Source: Exiguobacterium aestuarii | GTDB taxonomy: Bacteria > Bacillota > Bacilli > Exiguobacteriales > Exiguobacteriaceae | Direction of reading: 5' to 3' | Length of the DNA: 64,000 nt | Assembly (NCBI RefSeq): GCF_020171655.1 | Contig: NZ_JAIVAC010000001.1 | Coordinates: forward strand, 1,240,001 to 1,304,000 | In this document: positions 52,974 to 62,448 of the stretch, piece by piece | How positions within the stretch are numbered: the first letter of the stretch is position 1 | How the letters are laid out: each line of letters starts with the position of its first letter | Position numbers and translations under genes: made by a program | Notes under the pieces: model-generated | Told to the model about the DNA's origin: nothing | What the model saw: only the letters and a program-made list of their open reading frames with translations | Databases searched by the model: none

Positions 52974-53118
52974 GTCTTACCTCCTGTAACATCATCAACA
53001 CGCCGAACATGGCGAAAAATACTGTACATCCTAACCAGATCCGGTTCGGCCAAACCGTGTACGCAAAGCCACACAGAATCGCCAAGCCGATCAAGAGGAG
53101 CGCTCTTAGCGCTCCCAC
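52954..53118 (-). CDS. Predicted 54-residue membrane protein between pepA and the DUF429 gene
   Basis: A 54-codon frame from GTG at 53116-53118 to TGA at 52954-52956. It begins VGALRALLLIGLAILCGFAY (start read as M in translation) and contains a second helix (WLGCTVFFAMFGVLMML), then a short basic tail. Two clean hydrophobic helices with an arginine between suggest a small membrane hairpin. The start overlaps the pepA stop by 13 bases and the end overlaps the DUF429 start by 20, so it would be translated by coupling; no separate ribosome site precedes the GTG. Without it, the 132 bases between pepA and DUF429 are unexplained. Confidence 0.5.
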   Translation of the reverse strand: MGALRALLLIGLAILCGFAYTVWPNRIWLGCTVFFAMFGVLMMLQEVRHGRSRN

Positions 53119-54548
53119 GTTTCAATCATCCGTGCAAGCGTTCGGACCATGACACCAGTCGGGCCTTTCGGGCCAAGGTCGTTCGCAGCAGCACGTTCGC
53201 TCGTTCCTGCGATATCGAGGTGAAGCCACGGTGTATCGCCGACAAACTCGCCGACAAACGCTCCACCGAAAATCATGTGACCGAAGCGACCAGGTGAGTT
53301 GTTCAAGTCGGCTACTTCTGATTTTCTCACTTTGTCGATGAACACATCAAAGTATGGCATTTGCCAAACGAGTTCATTCGTCTCGCGACTCGCTTCTTCG
53401 AGTGAGCGATAGAGGGTATCATCGTTCGTCAGACAGCCCGTCACGTCTGTACCGAGTGCGACGAGTACACCGCCTGTTAGCGTAGCTACGTCGATGATTG
53501 CTTTTGGCTCATACGTTTTCGCGAACGTGACAGCATCCGCTAAAACGAGGCGCCCTTCCGCATCTGTGTTGAGTACTTCGATCGTTTTGCCGTTCATCGC
53601 CGTGATGACATCATCCGGCTTGAAGGCATCGCCTGAAATCATGTTGTCTGTCGCACCGATGATTCCGATGACGTTTTTATTCGGACGTGTGCGTCCGAGT
53701 GTCTCGAATAGGCCAAGGACAGTAGCCGCACCACCCATATCGCCTTTCATTCCGACGATGCCATCTTTCGGCTTGATTGAATAGCCACCTGTATCGAACG
53801 TGACGCCTTTTCCGACAACCGCAATCGGAGCTTCTTCATCCGCACCACGATATTCCAACACGATCAATTTCGGCGGGATCGTCGAGCCTTGGTTTACGGC
53901 GAGGAGTGCACCCATTCCGAGCCCTTCCATTTCTTCCTTTTCTAACACTCGGTATTTGAAATCATGGCGTTTCGCTAATTCTACCGCATAATCCGCCAAC
54001 GTCTCTGCTGTCAAAATATTAGCCGGCATCATCGTCAACGTTCGGGCGACATTGACCCCTTTTCCATAAGCGACACCTGCATCGATGTCTTCTTGCAACA
54101 CATCCCCAAGGAGTGTGATGTTCGGCTCTTCGACCGTTTGTTTCGGCTCTGACTTGTATGTAGGATGAGCATACGTCGCCATTTCAAATGCTTCTGCGAA
54201 GATGCGAGCCGCGTCGTTTGTAAACGTGTCGAGTGCGACTGCAACGTCCTTTAATCCACGCGCGTGGACGAGCTTCGCCACTTTCCCGAACCAGTTCCGT
54301 ACATTCTCTGTCGTGATGTCGTTTCGTTGTCCAAGTCCGACAAACAAGACGCGTGCCGTTTCCCCGGCGAACGTCGGCAATAACGTCACTTCTCCTGTTT
54401 TCGTCGAAAGATCTCCTGATTGAATGAGTGCTTTCACTCGTCCACCGAACAATGCGTCGAGCCCTTCGTCGATTGAATCGGCCGCACCGATTCCAACGAT
54501 CATCGTGTCATATGAATCTGTCCAATTTAATTGAGCAATTTGATACAT
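53106..54548 (-). CDS. pepA: Leucyl aminopeptidase (M17)
   Basis: PepA removes N-terminal residues from peptides using two metal ions. The 480-residue protein has VGKGVTFDTGGYSIKP (about residues 238-253), and the M17 signature NTDAEGRLVLADA (about 330-342), with the bicarbonate/arginine site within it. I chose ATG 54546-54548 (MYQIAQLNWTDSYD) because AAAGGAAG lies upstream; the longer frame has no support. Equivalent to YuiE in B. subtilis, near yuiB/yumB genes which are also in this window. Confidence 0.95.
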   Translation of the reverse strand: MYQIAQLNWTDSYDTMIVGIGAADSIDEGLDALFGGRVKALIQSGDLSTKTGEVTLLPTFAGETARVLFVGLGQRNDITTENVRNWFGKVAKLVHARGLKDVAVALDTFTNDAARIFAEAFEMATYAHPTYKSEPKQTVEEPNITLLGDVLQEDIDAGVAYGKGVNVARTLTMMPANILTAETLADYAVELAKRHDFKYRVLEKEEMEGLGMGALLAVNQGSTIPPKLIVLEYRGADEEAPIAVVGKGVTFDTGGYSIKPKDGIVGMKGDMGGAATVLGLFETLGRTRPNKNVIGIIGATDNMISGDAFKPDDVITAMNGKTIEVLNTDAEGRLVLADAVTFAKTYEPKAIIDVATLTGGVLVALGTDVTGCLTNDDTLYRSLEEASRETNELVWQMPYFDVFIDKVRKSEVADLNNSPGRFGHMIFGGAFVGEFVGDTPWLHLDIAGTSERAAANDLGPKGPTGVMVRTLARMIETWER

Positions 54549-54657
54549 CTTGCCACTTCCTTTCTTTATATATGGTAAGCATAGCGAACTTCTCCAAAAT
54601 AATGAAATAGTATGCGTAAGAGTCAAAAAATCTTCGAATTCGTGGGCTATCTCCTCG

Positions 54658-54873
54658 TTGTGACGTTGTTTTATTTTATGATAGGATAAGAAAGTACGCA
54701 ATCGGGCTTCTCTTCATCGTGAAGTGAGGCCAATTTGACTGGTCGAGGCTTCCCCTAGTCGTAGACCGTTGCTACTTTAACTTTCTTCGTTCTCGTTAAT
54801 TCTTTTTTCTTTTCGGGTATGAAGTAACGAGGCAGGAAAGTACACTATTTCTTTGAAAAGAGGGACTACGCTT
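54658..54873 (+). promoter_or_regulatory. ptsI promoter and long leader
   Basis: TTGTGA (54658-54663), 18 bases, TAGGAT (54682-54687) would give a leader of about 180 bases before the ptsI start. The leader can form GGGCTTC ... GAAG ... GGCC (about 54702-54732) and GACT ... AGTC (54738-54761), and CTCGTT (54793-54798) with AACGAG (54827-54832). None matches a riboswitch or RAT site that I know. The pepA-ptsI gap is 325 bases long and nothing else is visible. Confidence 0.4.
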
Positions 54874-56592
54874 ATGTCACACATTAAAGGTATTGGTGCA
54901 TCTGCAGGGATTGCAGTTGCAAAAGCATTCGTCATGGAGACACCTTCATTCGATATCCCAACATACAAGATTGAAGATGTCGCTGCAGAAAAGGCACGTT
55001 TCCAAGATGCAATCGCACAATCTAAAACGGAGCTTGAAGAAATCCGCGAGCACACGCTTCGTGAACTTGGTCCAGACAAAGCCGAGATTTTCTCAGCTCA
55101 CCTTTTAATCGTTGAGGATCCAGAAATCGTTTCGCAAGTGAACGATAAAATTGAAAGCGAAAACATGAACGCGGCGAAAGCACTTGACGAAGTCGCACAG
55201 ACGATGATCATGATTTTCGAATCGATGGACAACGAGTACATGCGCGAACGTGCAGCTGACGTTCGTGACGTGACAAAACGTGTTTTGGCACACATTCTTG
55301 GGGTGACATTCGTGACACCTGCATCGATCTCAGAAGAAGTGATCATCATCGCTGAAGACTTGACGCCTTCAGACACGGCACAACTCAACCGTAAATACGT
55401 CAAAGGGTTTGCGACAAACATCGGTGGACGTACGTCTCACTCTGCCATCATGTCACGTTCACTCGAAATTCCAGCGGTCGTTGGTACGAAAGTGGCCCTT
55501 GAAGAAATCAAAAACGGTGACCTCGTCATCATCGACGGTACGGAAGGTGACGTGTTCGTCAACCCTTCTGAAGACCTCGTCAAAGAGTACGAAGGCAAAC
55601 GTGCTGATTTCGAAGCTTACAAAGAAGAGTTGAAGCAACTCGTCAACGAAGAGTCTGTCACTGCTGACGGTCATAAAGTGAAGCTTGCAGCGAACATCGG
55701 AACGCCAAACGACTTAGAAGGCGTCTTGAAAAACGGTTCAGATGCAATCGGTCTTTATCGTACAGAGTTCTTGTACATGGACTCTGAAACATTCCCGACA
55801 GAAGAAGAGCAGTACACAGCATACAAAACGGTTCTTGAAGGTATGGAAGGCAAGCAAGTTGTCATCCGTACACTCGATATCGGTGGCGACAAAGAATTGT
55901 CTTACCTCGACCTCCCGAAAGAAATGAACCCGTTCCTCGGCTATCGTGCGATTCGCCTTTGCCTCGAGGAAACAGATTTGTTCCGCACACAACTTCGTGC
56001 CCTTCTCCGCGCGTCAGCTCACGGTAACCTCGCAATCATGTTCCCAATGATTGCGACACTTGAGGAGTTCCGCGCAGCGAAAGCCCTTCTCCTTGAAGAA
56101 GAAGCGAAGTTGAAAGAAGAAGGAATCGAAGTCGGTCAATATGAAACAGGGATGATGGTTGAAATTCCATCTACAGCTGTCATGGCGAAACAATTCGCAA
56201 AAGAAGTCGACTTCTTCTCAGTCGGTACAAACGACTTGATTCAATACACGATGGCGGCTGACCGCATGAACGAAAAAGTATCTTACTTGTACCAACCGTT
56301 CAACCCTGCCATCTTGAACCTTCTCCACAACGTCATCACAGAAGCACACAAAGCTGGCAAATGGGTCGGTATGTGTGGAGAGATGGCTGGAGAAGAGCTT
56401 GCGATTCCAATCCTTCTCGGTCTTGGACTCAATGAATTCTCGATGTCAGCTTCAAGCGTCCTTCGTGCACGTAGCCTCGTGAAGCGCTTGACGAAGACAG
56501 AAACAGAATCGATCGTCAACGAAGTCCTCAACATGGACACAGCTGAAGAAGTCGTGAACTTCCTTAGTGAAAAATTTGACATTAAAAAGTAA
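54874..56592 (+). CDS. ptsI: PTS enzyme I (phosphoenolpyruvate-protein phosphotransferase)
   Basis: Enzyme I takes phosphate from PEP and passes it to HPr for the glucose and dihydroxyacetone systems. The 572-residue protein has the phospho-histidine motif [13 protein letters not shown] with the histidine at residue 189, LYRTEFLYM near residue 300 and [19 protein letters not shown] near residue 447, then MCGEMAGEE with the acidic metal-site residues. The start ATG 54874 follows AGAGGG. Unlike the common ptsGHI order, no ptsH lies upstream; HPr must be encoded elsewhere. A strong terminator follows. Confidence 0.97.
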   Translation: MSHIKGIGASAGIAVAKAFVMETPSFDIPTYKIEDVAAEKARFQDAIAQSKTELEEIREHTLRELGPDKAEIFSAHLLIVEDPEIVSQVNDKIESENMNAAKALDEVAQTMIMIFESMDNEYMRERAADVRDVTKRVLAHILGVTFVTPASISEEVIIIAEDLTPSDTAQLNRKYVKGFATNIGGRTSHSAIMSRSLEIPAVVGTKVALEEIKNGDLVIIDGTEGDVFVNPSEDLVKEYEGKRADFEAYKEELKQLVNEESVTADGHKVKLAANIGTPNDLEGVLKNGSDAIGLYRTEFLYMDSETFPTEEEQYTAYKTVLEGMEGKQVVIRTLDIGGDKELSYLDLPKEMNPFLGYRAIRLCLEETDLFRTQLRALLRASAHGNLAIMFPMIATLEEFRAAKALLLEEEAKLKEEGIEVGQYETGMMVEIPSTAVMAKQFAKEVDFFSVGTNDLIQYTMAADRMNEKVSYLYQPFNPAILNLLHNVITEAHKAGKWVGMCGEMAGEELAIPILLGLGLNEFSMSASSVLRARSLVKRLTKTETESIVNEVLNMDTAEEVVNFLSEKFDIKK

Positions 56593-56596
56593 CGTC

Positions 56597-56634
56597 AAAA
56601 GTCCTTCTCTCGAGCGAGAGAAGGACTTTTTTTA
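56597..56634 (+). terminator. Terminator of ptsI
   Basis: AAAAGTCCTTCTCTCG pairs with CGAGAGAAGGACTTTT and continues into further T residues. Confidence 0.92.
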
Positions 56635-56642
56635 CATACTAT

Positions 56643-57476
56643 TTAAAAATCGAAGTCGGCCGGGTCTGGACCGACACGTTTATGTTGGTCGAGTGCGTCG
56701 ATCCGTTCCATTTGTTCTTTGCTCAATTCAAAATCATGCAGGCTGAAGTTTTCTTCGATTCGATGCGATTTGACCGACTTCGGAATGATGACCCACCCTG
56801 TCTGAAGGTGCCAGCGCAATATCACTTGAGCGACAGAACGCTCCATTTCTTTCGCGATTGTAACTAACGTAGGCTCTTCGAACAATCCACCTTGCATGAG
56901 CGGCGCCCAAGCAACCGGTACGATGCCGTGCTCAGTCATATACGATGCTAATTCGGTTTGACGAAGCAACGGATGCCGCTCGACTTGGTTCACGGCTGGA
57001 ACGAGTTCACTGTTTGCAGCCAATGTCTCAAGGTGATGAATCTGGAAGTTACTCACTCCGACCGCTCCGACACGTCCTTCGCGATATAATTGTTCAAGGG
57101 CGCGCCAAGAGTCAACAATTTTGTCTTCCACCGGCCAATGAATCAAATACAAATCCAATTGTTCTAAGCCGAGGCGTTCGAGTGAAGCTTCATACGCAGC
57201 GATGGCTGATTCATACCCTTGATCGGCATTCCAAAGTTTTGAGGTGATGAACAAATCATCCCGGGAAATATTCGCCATCTCCATTCCTTTTCGAATTCCG
57301 ATTCCGACACCTTCCTCGTTCTCATAAACAGCTGCCGTATCGATGTGGCGGTATCCTTGACGAATCGCTTCCACGACAGCATCGATGACCGTATCCCCGT
57401 CCTCTACTTTGAAGACGCCAAGTCCGGTGGTAGGAATGGCTTTCTGACCATGATTCAACTCTACAGATTGTTTCAT
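56643..57476 (-). CDS. Aldo/keto reductase (YvgN/2,5-diketo-gluconate reductase type)
   Basis: The 277-residue protein has the catalytic tetrad: Asp and Tyr in YRHIDTAAVYENEEGVG (about residues 42-58), Lys in FITSKLWNAD (about 76-85) and His in LYLIHWPVED (about 107-116), plus the NADPH-binding VIIPKSVKSHRIEEN. It resembles B. subtilis YvgN/YtbE, glyoxal and methylglyoxal reductases. The natural aldehyde is unknown. It is convergent with ptsI. Confidence 0.9.
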   Translation of the reverse strand: MKQSVELNHGQKAIPTTGLGVFKVEDGDTVIDAVVEAIRQGYRHIDTAAVYENEEGVGIGIRKGMEMANISRDDLFITSKLWNADQGYESAIAAYEASLERLGLEQLDLYLIHWPVEDKIVDSWRALEQLYREGRVGAVGVSNFQIHHLETLAANSELVPAVNQVERHPLLRQTELASYMTEHGIVPVAWAPLMQGGLFEEPTLVTIAKEMERSVAQVILRWHLQTGWVIIPKSVKSHRIEENFSLHDFELSKEQMERIDALDQHKRVGPDPADFDF

Positions 57477-57561
57477 TTGTACCCCTTCTTTCGTGAGAAT
57501 TCTTCTTCACTATAAAAGGGATTCCTACTTTTCGGAATAAGGCACATTGAAGTAACTATAC

Positions 57562-57590
57562 AAAAAGAGCCGCTCCATTACTGGAGCGGC
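57562..57590 (-). terminator. Terminator of the downstream glucose permease gene
   Basis: GCCGCTCCA pairs with TGGAGCGGC around a TAAT loop, followed by CTCTTTTTG on the minus strand. Confidence 0.85.
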
Positions 57591-57603
57591 GTGTGAAACT
57601 TGG

Positions 57604-59646
57604 TTACTCTGGACCTCTGTCATCAGCTCTAAAGTCGAGCGCTTCCCCTGCGACGACCGTCTCACCGAACGGTACGACGACGACTTTTCCGTCTCCGTTC
57701 GTCCAAATGATCGGTGTGATCAGTGACGGCACTTTATCTCGAATCGCATTGAGATCGACTTCGAGAAGTACGTCTCCCGCTTCGACTCGAGCACCTTCTT
57801 CTACTTTCGCAGTAAATCCTTCCCCTTTCAAATTGACCGTATCGAGACCGACATGAATCAGTAGTTCACGTCCATCGTCAGCCAAGATACCGATCGCATG
57901 TTTCGTTGGGAAGAATGTCGTGATTTGACCCGTCACCGGCGAAACGACCTGACCTGAGCTTGGTTCAATCGCAAATCCTTCTCCCATCATCCGACCAGAG
58001 AAGACTTGATCTGGTACATCATCAAGTGACAACAATACACCTGACATCGGAGCGAGGAAGCGATGATCAGCTTGTTCAGCCGCTTCCGGTGTAATCACCG
58101 CTTTTTCAACTTTTTCTTTCGGTTTATACTCGCCACCTTCGATGATGGTCGCGATTTGTGATTTGAGCGTATCCGACTTCGGTCCAAAGATGGCCTGAAT
58201 GTTATCCCCTACTTCAAGGACACCGGCAGCACCAAGTGTTTTCAGGAGGTCTTTGTCGACTTGTTTGACGTCATTGACCGTAACACGAAGTCGAGTGATA
58301 CAAGCATCCAAATGTTTAATGTTTTCAGGACCACCGAGTCCGACGAGCACTTCATACGGCAAGTCGTCCCCAATACCGGCTTTGTCCCCTTTCGCGCCGG
58401 TCTGAACGTCACGTCCAGGGATTTTCAGGTCGAATTTTGTGATGGCGAAACGGAATCCGAAGTAATAGATGACCGCAAAGACGAGTCCGACCGGAATGAC
58501 AAGCCACCAGGCCGTTCGGTTCGGCAAGACTCCGAAGAGAAGATAGTCAATGAGACCGCCAGAGAATGTCATCCCGATCTTGACGTTCAGTAGATGCATC
58601 GTCATAAAGGAAAGACCGGCAAAGACAGCGTGAATTCCAAAGAGAAGTGGTGCAACGAAGACGAATGAGAACTCGACTGGTTCTGTGATACCTGTCAAGA
58701 ATGACGTGAGAGCAGCTGAGAAATAGAGACCTTCGACGTCTTTCCGACGTTCTTTCGGAACCGTGTGGAACATGGCGAGACAGGCAGCAGGTAACCCGAA
58801 CATCATGAACGGGAATTTCCCGGTCATGTACGTACCAGCTGTGAACTCGACGCCGTCACGTAGTTGCGCGAAGAAGATCCGTTGGTCACCTTGTACGAGA
58901 TCACCGGCTTGGTTCGTATATTCCCCGAATTGGAACCAGAACGGAGAATACCAAATATGGTGAAGACCGAACGGAATCAAGGAACGTTCTACCAATCCAA
59001 AGATGAATGCTGATAAGGCAACGTTTGCCTCGATGACCGTACTTGAGAACGTATTGATCGCATTCCCGATCGGTGGCCATATATACGCGAGCGCAATCCC
59101 GATAATCAAACTGAATGCGGCCGTCGCAATCGGGACGAACCGCTTCCCTGCAAAGAATCCTAAGAAATCTGGCAACTTGATGTTGAAATACTTGTTGTAC
59201 GCATAAGCTGCAACAAGACCTGCGATAATACCCCCGAATACCCCCATTTGGAGCGTCGGGATACCGAGAACGGTTGCATACTGCGGGTCGCCTTGAGCGA
59301 TTTCCGCGGTAATCCCGTTCCACGTGCTGATGACTTTGTTCATGATCAAATAACCAACAATGGCTGCTAGACCAGCAACCCCATCCCCGTTCGCCAGGCC
59401 GATTGCGACCCCGACGGCAAACAGTAACCCTAAGTTTGCGAAGACGATGTCCCCGGCATCTGTCATGACTTGCCAAATTAGGACAAGTGAGTCATTTGCC
59501 AGAAACGGGAGCAATTCAACGAGGTCCGGGTTTTGGAATGCGGTACCAAACGCCAAGAGAAGACCGGCTGCCGGTAAGATCGCAACCGGAAGCATGAGTG
59601 CTTTCCCGACCCGTTGTAAAACGCCAAACACTTTCTTCCACATCAT
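57604..59646 (-). CDS. Glucose-type PTS permease, EIICBA
   Basis: The 680-residue protein has an EIIC membrane domain (about residues 1-410, ten or so helices), an EIIB domain with the phospho-cysteine in [11 protein letters not shown] (near residue 460) and a C-terminal EIIA domain (about 530-680) with the phospho-histidine in LLIHVGLDTV (residue 598). It is a paralogue of the adjacent EIICB gene, the two sharing long identical stretches such as [10 protein letters not shown]-like and GGLIDYLL-type segments. The two ATGs at 59646 and 59643 follow AAAGGAGG. A LacI-type palindrome lies just upstream, so its regulation differs from its neighbour. Glucose or a related sugar is the likely substrate. 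Confidence 0.93.
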   Translation of the reverse strand: MMWKKVFGVLQRVGKALMLPVAILPAAGLLLAFGTAFQNPDLVELLPFLANDSLVLIWQVMTDAGDIVFANLGLLFAVGVAIGLANGDGVAGLAAIVGYLIMNKVISTWNGITAEIAQGDPQYATVLGIPTLQMGVFGGIIAGLVAAYAYNKYFNIKLPDFLGFFAGKRFVPIATAAFSLIIGIALAYIWPPIGNAINTFSSTVIEANVALSAFIFGLVERSLIPFGLHHIWYSPFWFQFGEYTNQAGDLVQGDQRIFFAQLRDGVEFTAGTYMTGKFPFMMFGLPAACLAMFHTVPKERRKDVEGLYFSAALTSFLTGITEPVEFSFVFVAPLLFGIHAVFAGLSFMTMHLLNVKIGMTFSGGLIDYLLFGVLPNRTAWWLVIPVGLVFAVIYYFGFRFAITKFDLKIPGRDVQTGAKGDKAGIGDDLPYEVLVGLGGPENIKHLDACITRLRVTVNDVKQVDKDLLKTLGAAGVLEVGDNIQAIFGPKSDTLKSQIATIIEGGEYKPKEKVEKAVITPEAAEQADHRFLAPMSGVLLSLDDVPDQVFSGRMMGEGFAIEPSSGQVVSPVTGQITTFFPTKHAIGILADDGRELLIHVGLDTVNLKGEGFTAKVEEGARVEAGDVLLEVDLNAIRDKVPSLITPIIWTNGDGKVVVVPFGETVVAGEALDFRADDRGPE

Positions 59647-59693
59647 GGTTCCCTCCTTTGTCAGAATACTTACTTTTTCCCTCTAACGTTTGG

Positions 59694-59708
59694 ATGAAAC
59701 CGTTTCAT
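59694..59708. promoter_or_regulatory. 15-base palindrome upstream of the EIICBA gene, possible operator
   Basis: ATGAAAC-C-GTTTCAT is a perfect 7-1-7 palindrome, 48 bases from the EIICBA start. It resembles LacI/GalR-family operators, although one base shorter at the centre than a CcpA cre. A TATATG on the minus strand (59706-59711) could be the -10, which the palindrome overlaps. Confidence 0.5.
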
Positions 59709-59715
59709 ATAAAAG

Positions 59716-59743
59716 AAAAAGACCAACCCCGAAGGATTGGTCT
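59716..59743 (-). terminator. Terminator between the two glucose permease genes
   Basis: AGACCAATCC pairs with GGGTTGGTCT around TTCG on the minus strand, followed by T residues. It separates transcription of the two permeases. Confidence 0.85.
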
Positions 59744-59752
59744 AAATGATGA

Positions 59753-61279
59753 TTAGTTTGCTTTCTTTTCGTTACCTGAAGCGATAACCGCTTGAATTTC
59801 TGATTTCAATGCATCCGAACGTGGTCCGAAGATTGCTTGAATGTTGTTACCAACTTCAAGGACACCAGATGCGCCAAGGCGTTTCAACTCATCTTTGTTG
59901 ACTTGGTTCTTATCTTTTACTTCGACACGAAGACGTGTGATACATGCATCGAGGTGCTTGATGTTTTGTGAGCCACCAAGACCAACGAGGATATCTTGTG
60001 CAAGTTCCGAACCAGTAGCTGTTGATTGTTCAACAACCTCATCTTCACGACCTGGTGTTTTAAGGTTGAACTTACGGATAACGAAGCGGAATCCGAAGTA
60101 GTAAACAACCGCGAACACGAGACCAACTGGAATGACGAGCCACCAAGCCGTACGACCTGGAAGAACACCGAAGAGTAAGAAGTCAATCAAACCACCTGAG
60201 AACGTCATCCCGATCTTAACGTTCAAGAGGTGCATCGTCATGAACGAAAGACCTGCGAACACTGCGTGTACTGCGAAGAGAAGTGGTGCTACGAACAAGA
60301 ATGAGAACTCGATTGGTTCTGTGATACCAGTCAAGAACGATGTAAGGGCAGCAGAAGCCAAGAGACCACCGACAACCGCTTTACGCTCAGGACGTGCTTC
60401 ATGGTACATTGCGAGTGCTGCTGCAGGAAGACCGAACATCATGAACGGGAATTTACCAGTCATGAACGTACCTGCTGTCAATTCGGCACCGTCACGAATT
60501 TGTGCGAAGAAGATCGCTTGGTCACCACGAACGACGTTACCCGCTGCATCTGTGTATGAACCGAATTCAAACCAGAACGGTGAGTAGAAGATGTGGTGAA
60601 GACCGAATGGAATCAATGAACGTTCGATCAAACCGAAGACGAACGCTGCCAAAGTGCGGTTTTCATTCAACATGAAGTTAGAGAATGTGTTCAAACCGCC
60701 CTGTACTGGTGGCCAAACGAGAAGCATTACGAAACCAGCAACGACTGCTGCTACTGCTGTTACGATTGGAACGAAACGTTTACCAGCGAAGAAACCAAGG
60801 AACTGTGGCAATTCAATATTGAAGTACTTGTTATAGGCCCATGCGGCGATGAGACCCATGATGATCCCTCCGAATACCCCTGTTTGGAGTGTTGGGATAC
60901 CGAGTACGTTCGCGTATGCTGGGTCACCTTGTGCTAACACTTCAGGTGTGAGTTCGAGCCAAACACCCATCACTTTGTTCATGATCAAGAATCCGACGAT
61001 TGCCGCAAGTCCGGCAACCCCGTCACCTGCTAAACCGATGGCGACACCGACTGCGAACAAGAGCGCCAAGTTCGAGAAGATGATTCCACCCGCTTGCTCC
61101 ATCAATTGAGCGAATTTCACGACGCCTTCGTTTGTTAACCAACCAGCGCGTGATGTAAGTTGTGGGTTTTGCATTGCGTTACCGAATGCAAGAAGAAGAC
61201 CGGCTGCCGGCAAGATCGCAACAGGAAGCATAAGTGCTTTACCGACTTTTTGAAGAACACCAAAGATCTGCTTAAACAT
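59753..61279 (-). CDS. ptsG: Glucose-specific PTS permease, EIICB (PtsG-like, no EIIA domain)
   Basis: The 508-residue permease starts at ATG 61277-61279, eight bases after AAGGAGG. Its EIIC domain has the glucose-type [16 protein letters not shown] and [13 protein letters not shown] motifs. The EIIB domain has the phospho-cysteine in [11 protein letters not shown] near residue 446. The protein stops after EIIB, so an EIIA domain must come from elsewhere, most simply the EIIA of the adjacent paralogue. Upstream are the RAT site and terminator bound by GlcT, so glucose should induce it by antitermination. The symbol is by analogy with B. subtilis ptsG, which itself is EIICBA. Confidence 0.92.
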   Translation of the reverse strand: MFKQIFGVLQKVGKALMLPVAILPAAGLLLAFGNAMQNPQLTSRAGWLTNEGVVKFAQLMEQAGGIIFSNLALLFAVGVAIGLAGDGVAGLAAIVGFLIMNKVMGVWLELTPEVLAQGDPAYANVLGIPTLQTGVFGGIIMGLIAAWAYNKYFNIELPQFLGFFAGKRFVPIVTAVAAVVAGFVMLLVWPPVQGGLNTFSNFMLNENRTLAAFVFGLIERSLIPFGLHHIFYSPFWFEFGSYTDAAGNVVRGDQAIFFAQIRDGAELTAGTFMTGKFPFMMFGLPAAALAMYHEARPERKAVVGGLLASAALTSFLTGITEPIEFSFLFVAPLLFAVHAVFAGLSFMTMHLLNVKIGMTFSGGLIDFLLFGVLPGRTAWWLVIPVGLVFAVVYYFGFRFVIRKFNLKTPGREDEVVEQSTATGSELAQDILVGLGGSQNIKHLDACITRLRVEVKDKNQVNKDELKRLGASGVLEVGNNIQAIFGPRSDALKSEIQAVIASGNEKKAN

Positions 61280-61385
61280 CAACATTTCCTCCTTTTTTAA
61301 GTACGTATAAACAATATGATAGCGGTGTAGATGTCAGACAACCGACGTATCTAAACGTTTTCATAAATCACGTTTATAAAACAGA

Positions 61386-61481
61386 AAAGGCATGAATAAG
61401 GATAGAACGTAGACCTCTCCCAATGGAGAAATCACATAACGTTCCACTCCTTACTCATGCCTGATCGAATCAGTAACACGT
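61386..61481 (-). promoter_or_regulatory. RAT antiterminator site and terminator for the glucose permease
   Basis: At 61453-61481 on the minus strand is ACGTGTTACTGATTCGATCAGGCATGAGT, given here in two overlapping halves only by its ends: ACGTGTTACTGATTCG and GATCAGGCATGAGT. It appears identical to the ptsG RAT of B. subtilis as I remember it. A terminator follows: AGGCATGAGTAAGGA pairs with TCCTTATTCATGCCTTTT, down to 61386. GlcT binding to RAT should prevent the terminator from forming. Confidence 0.9.
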
Positions 61482-61498
61482 AAGACACGTGGTATCAT

Positions 61499-62350
61499 TT
61501 ATCTACTTGTTAGGCGCTGGAGATGCATCGTCAAATATGTCGCTTCACCTCGTGGGACGGGACGCTTTAACTCGCGTTCCATGATGCCCATCAGCTCCCA
61601 AGCAGTACTATAGCATAGCGGATATTCGTCGCGCAACACCTTTTCAATTTTTTGTGGTGCCTCGACCATCTCACCCGTCGCAACCCGCTCAACGGCGTAC
61701 CTTAAGTGCCGAAGTAAGCGCTTATAATCGAGTGAAGTTCGGTCCAATTTTACGTTCAAACGACTCTCAATCGTCTGGACGATTTGGCCAATGATTTGGT
61801 TATGACGATTCACTTCCAGGACATTTTTGAACGTCGTCGCTGAGTGAATATGGAGGGCAATGAATCCAGTCTCCGCATCTGGAAGAAGTACGTTCAATCG
61901 TTCATGGAACATATCGACGATTCGTTCCGCGAGCGCAAACTCGTTTGGATAGAGGGATTCCGTCTCAAGTAAAAACGGATTCGTCACTTCCATCCCTTGC
62001 TCGATTCGTTTCATCGTGAAGAACAAATGGTCGGTCAAGCCGATATGAATGTGCTCATCGACTTTTTTACCCGTACTCGTCTCGATGAAGCCGACGATTT
62101 CTTGCATGAACGCAATAAAATCCTCATCGACATGTTTGACGAGCTCTTGATACTGCGACTGTTCTTCTTTATCTGTCAGTTGATACACTTTCTCCGGGAC
62201 GCTGGCCGGGTCGACGAGGTCGCCTGGTTTTTTGCCAAAGCCAATTCCCTTCCCGAGTAGAATGACTTCCGGATCCGTATCATGTTGACAAATGACAACG
62301 CTATTATTCAACACTTTTTTGATCGTATACATCGGTAATGTCATTCGCAT
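61499..62350 (-). CDS. glcT: GlcT transcription antiterminator (BglG family)
   Basis: GlcT binds the RAT RNA when glucose is present and EIIB does not phosphorylate it. The 283-residue protein has the N-terminal RNA-binding CAT domain (residues 1-60, YTIKKVLNNSVVICQ ... GKGIGFGKKPGD) followed by two PTS regulatory domains: PRD1 with HVDEDF and HIHIGLTDHL, and PRD2 with ALHIHSATTF and LLRHLRYAVERV. It is directly upstream of the RAT leader and the EIICB gene, as in B. subtilis. The first ATG (62348-62350) is five bases after AAGGG. Confidence 0.95.
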   Translation of the reverse strand: MRMTLPMYTIKKVLNNSVVICQHDTDPEVILLGKGIGFGKKPGDLVDPASVPEKVYQLTDKEEQSQYQELVKHVDEDFIAFMQEIVGFIETSTGKKVDEHIHIGLTDHLFFTMKRIEQGMEVTNPFLLETESLYPNEFALAERIVDMFHERLNVLLPDAETGFIALHIHSATTFKNVLEVNRHNQIIGQIVQTIESRLNVKLDRTSLDYKRLLRHLRYAVERVATGEMVEAPQKIEKVLRDEYPLCYSTAWELMGIMERELKRPVPRGEATYLTMHLQRLTSR

Positions 62351-62420
62351 CGCATCCCTTACTAAAAATCGTTTCGCTATCTAGTATATCGGTTCATGCC
62401 CTAAAAAAGTAGGGACAAAA

Positions 62421-62446
62421 CAAAAAAGGCGAACATTTCTGTCGCC
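62421..62446 (-). terminator. Terminator of the YuiB-like gene
   Basis: GGCGA pairs with TCGCC around CAGAAATGT on the minus strand, followed by six T residues. Confidence 0.7.
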
Positions 62447-62448
62447 AT

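Noticed and set aside
52946-53152. A 68-codon plus-strand frame opposite the pepA/DUF429 junction
   Set aside because: No ribosome site, and the minus strand frame in the same stretch has better membrane-protein character.
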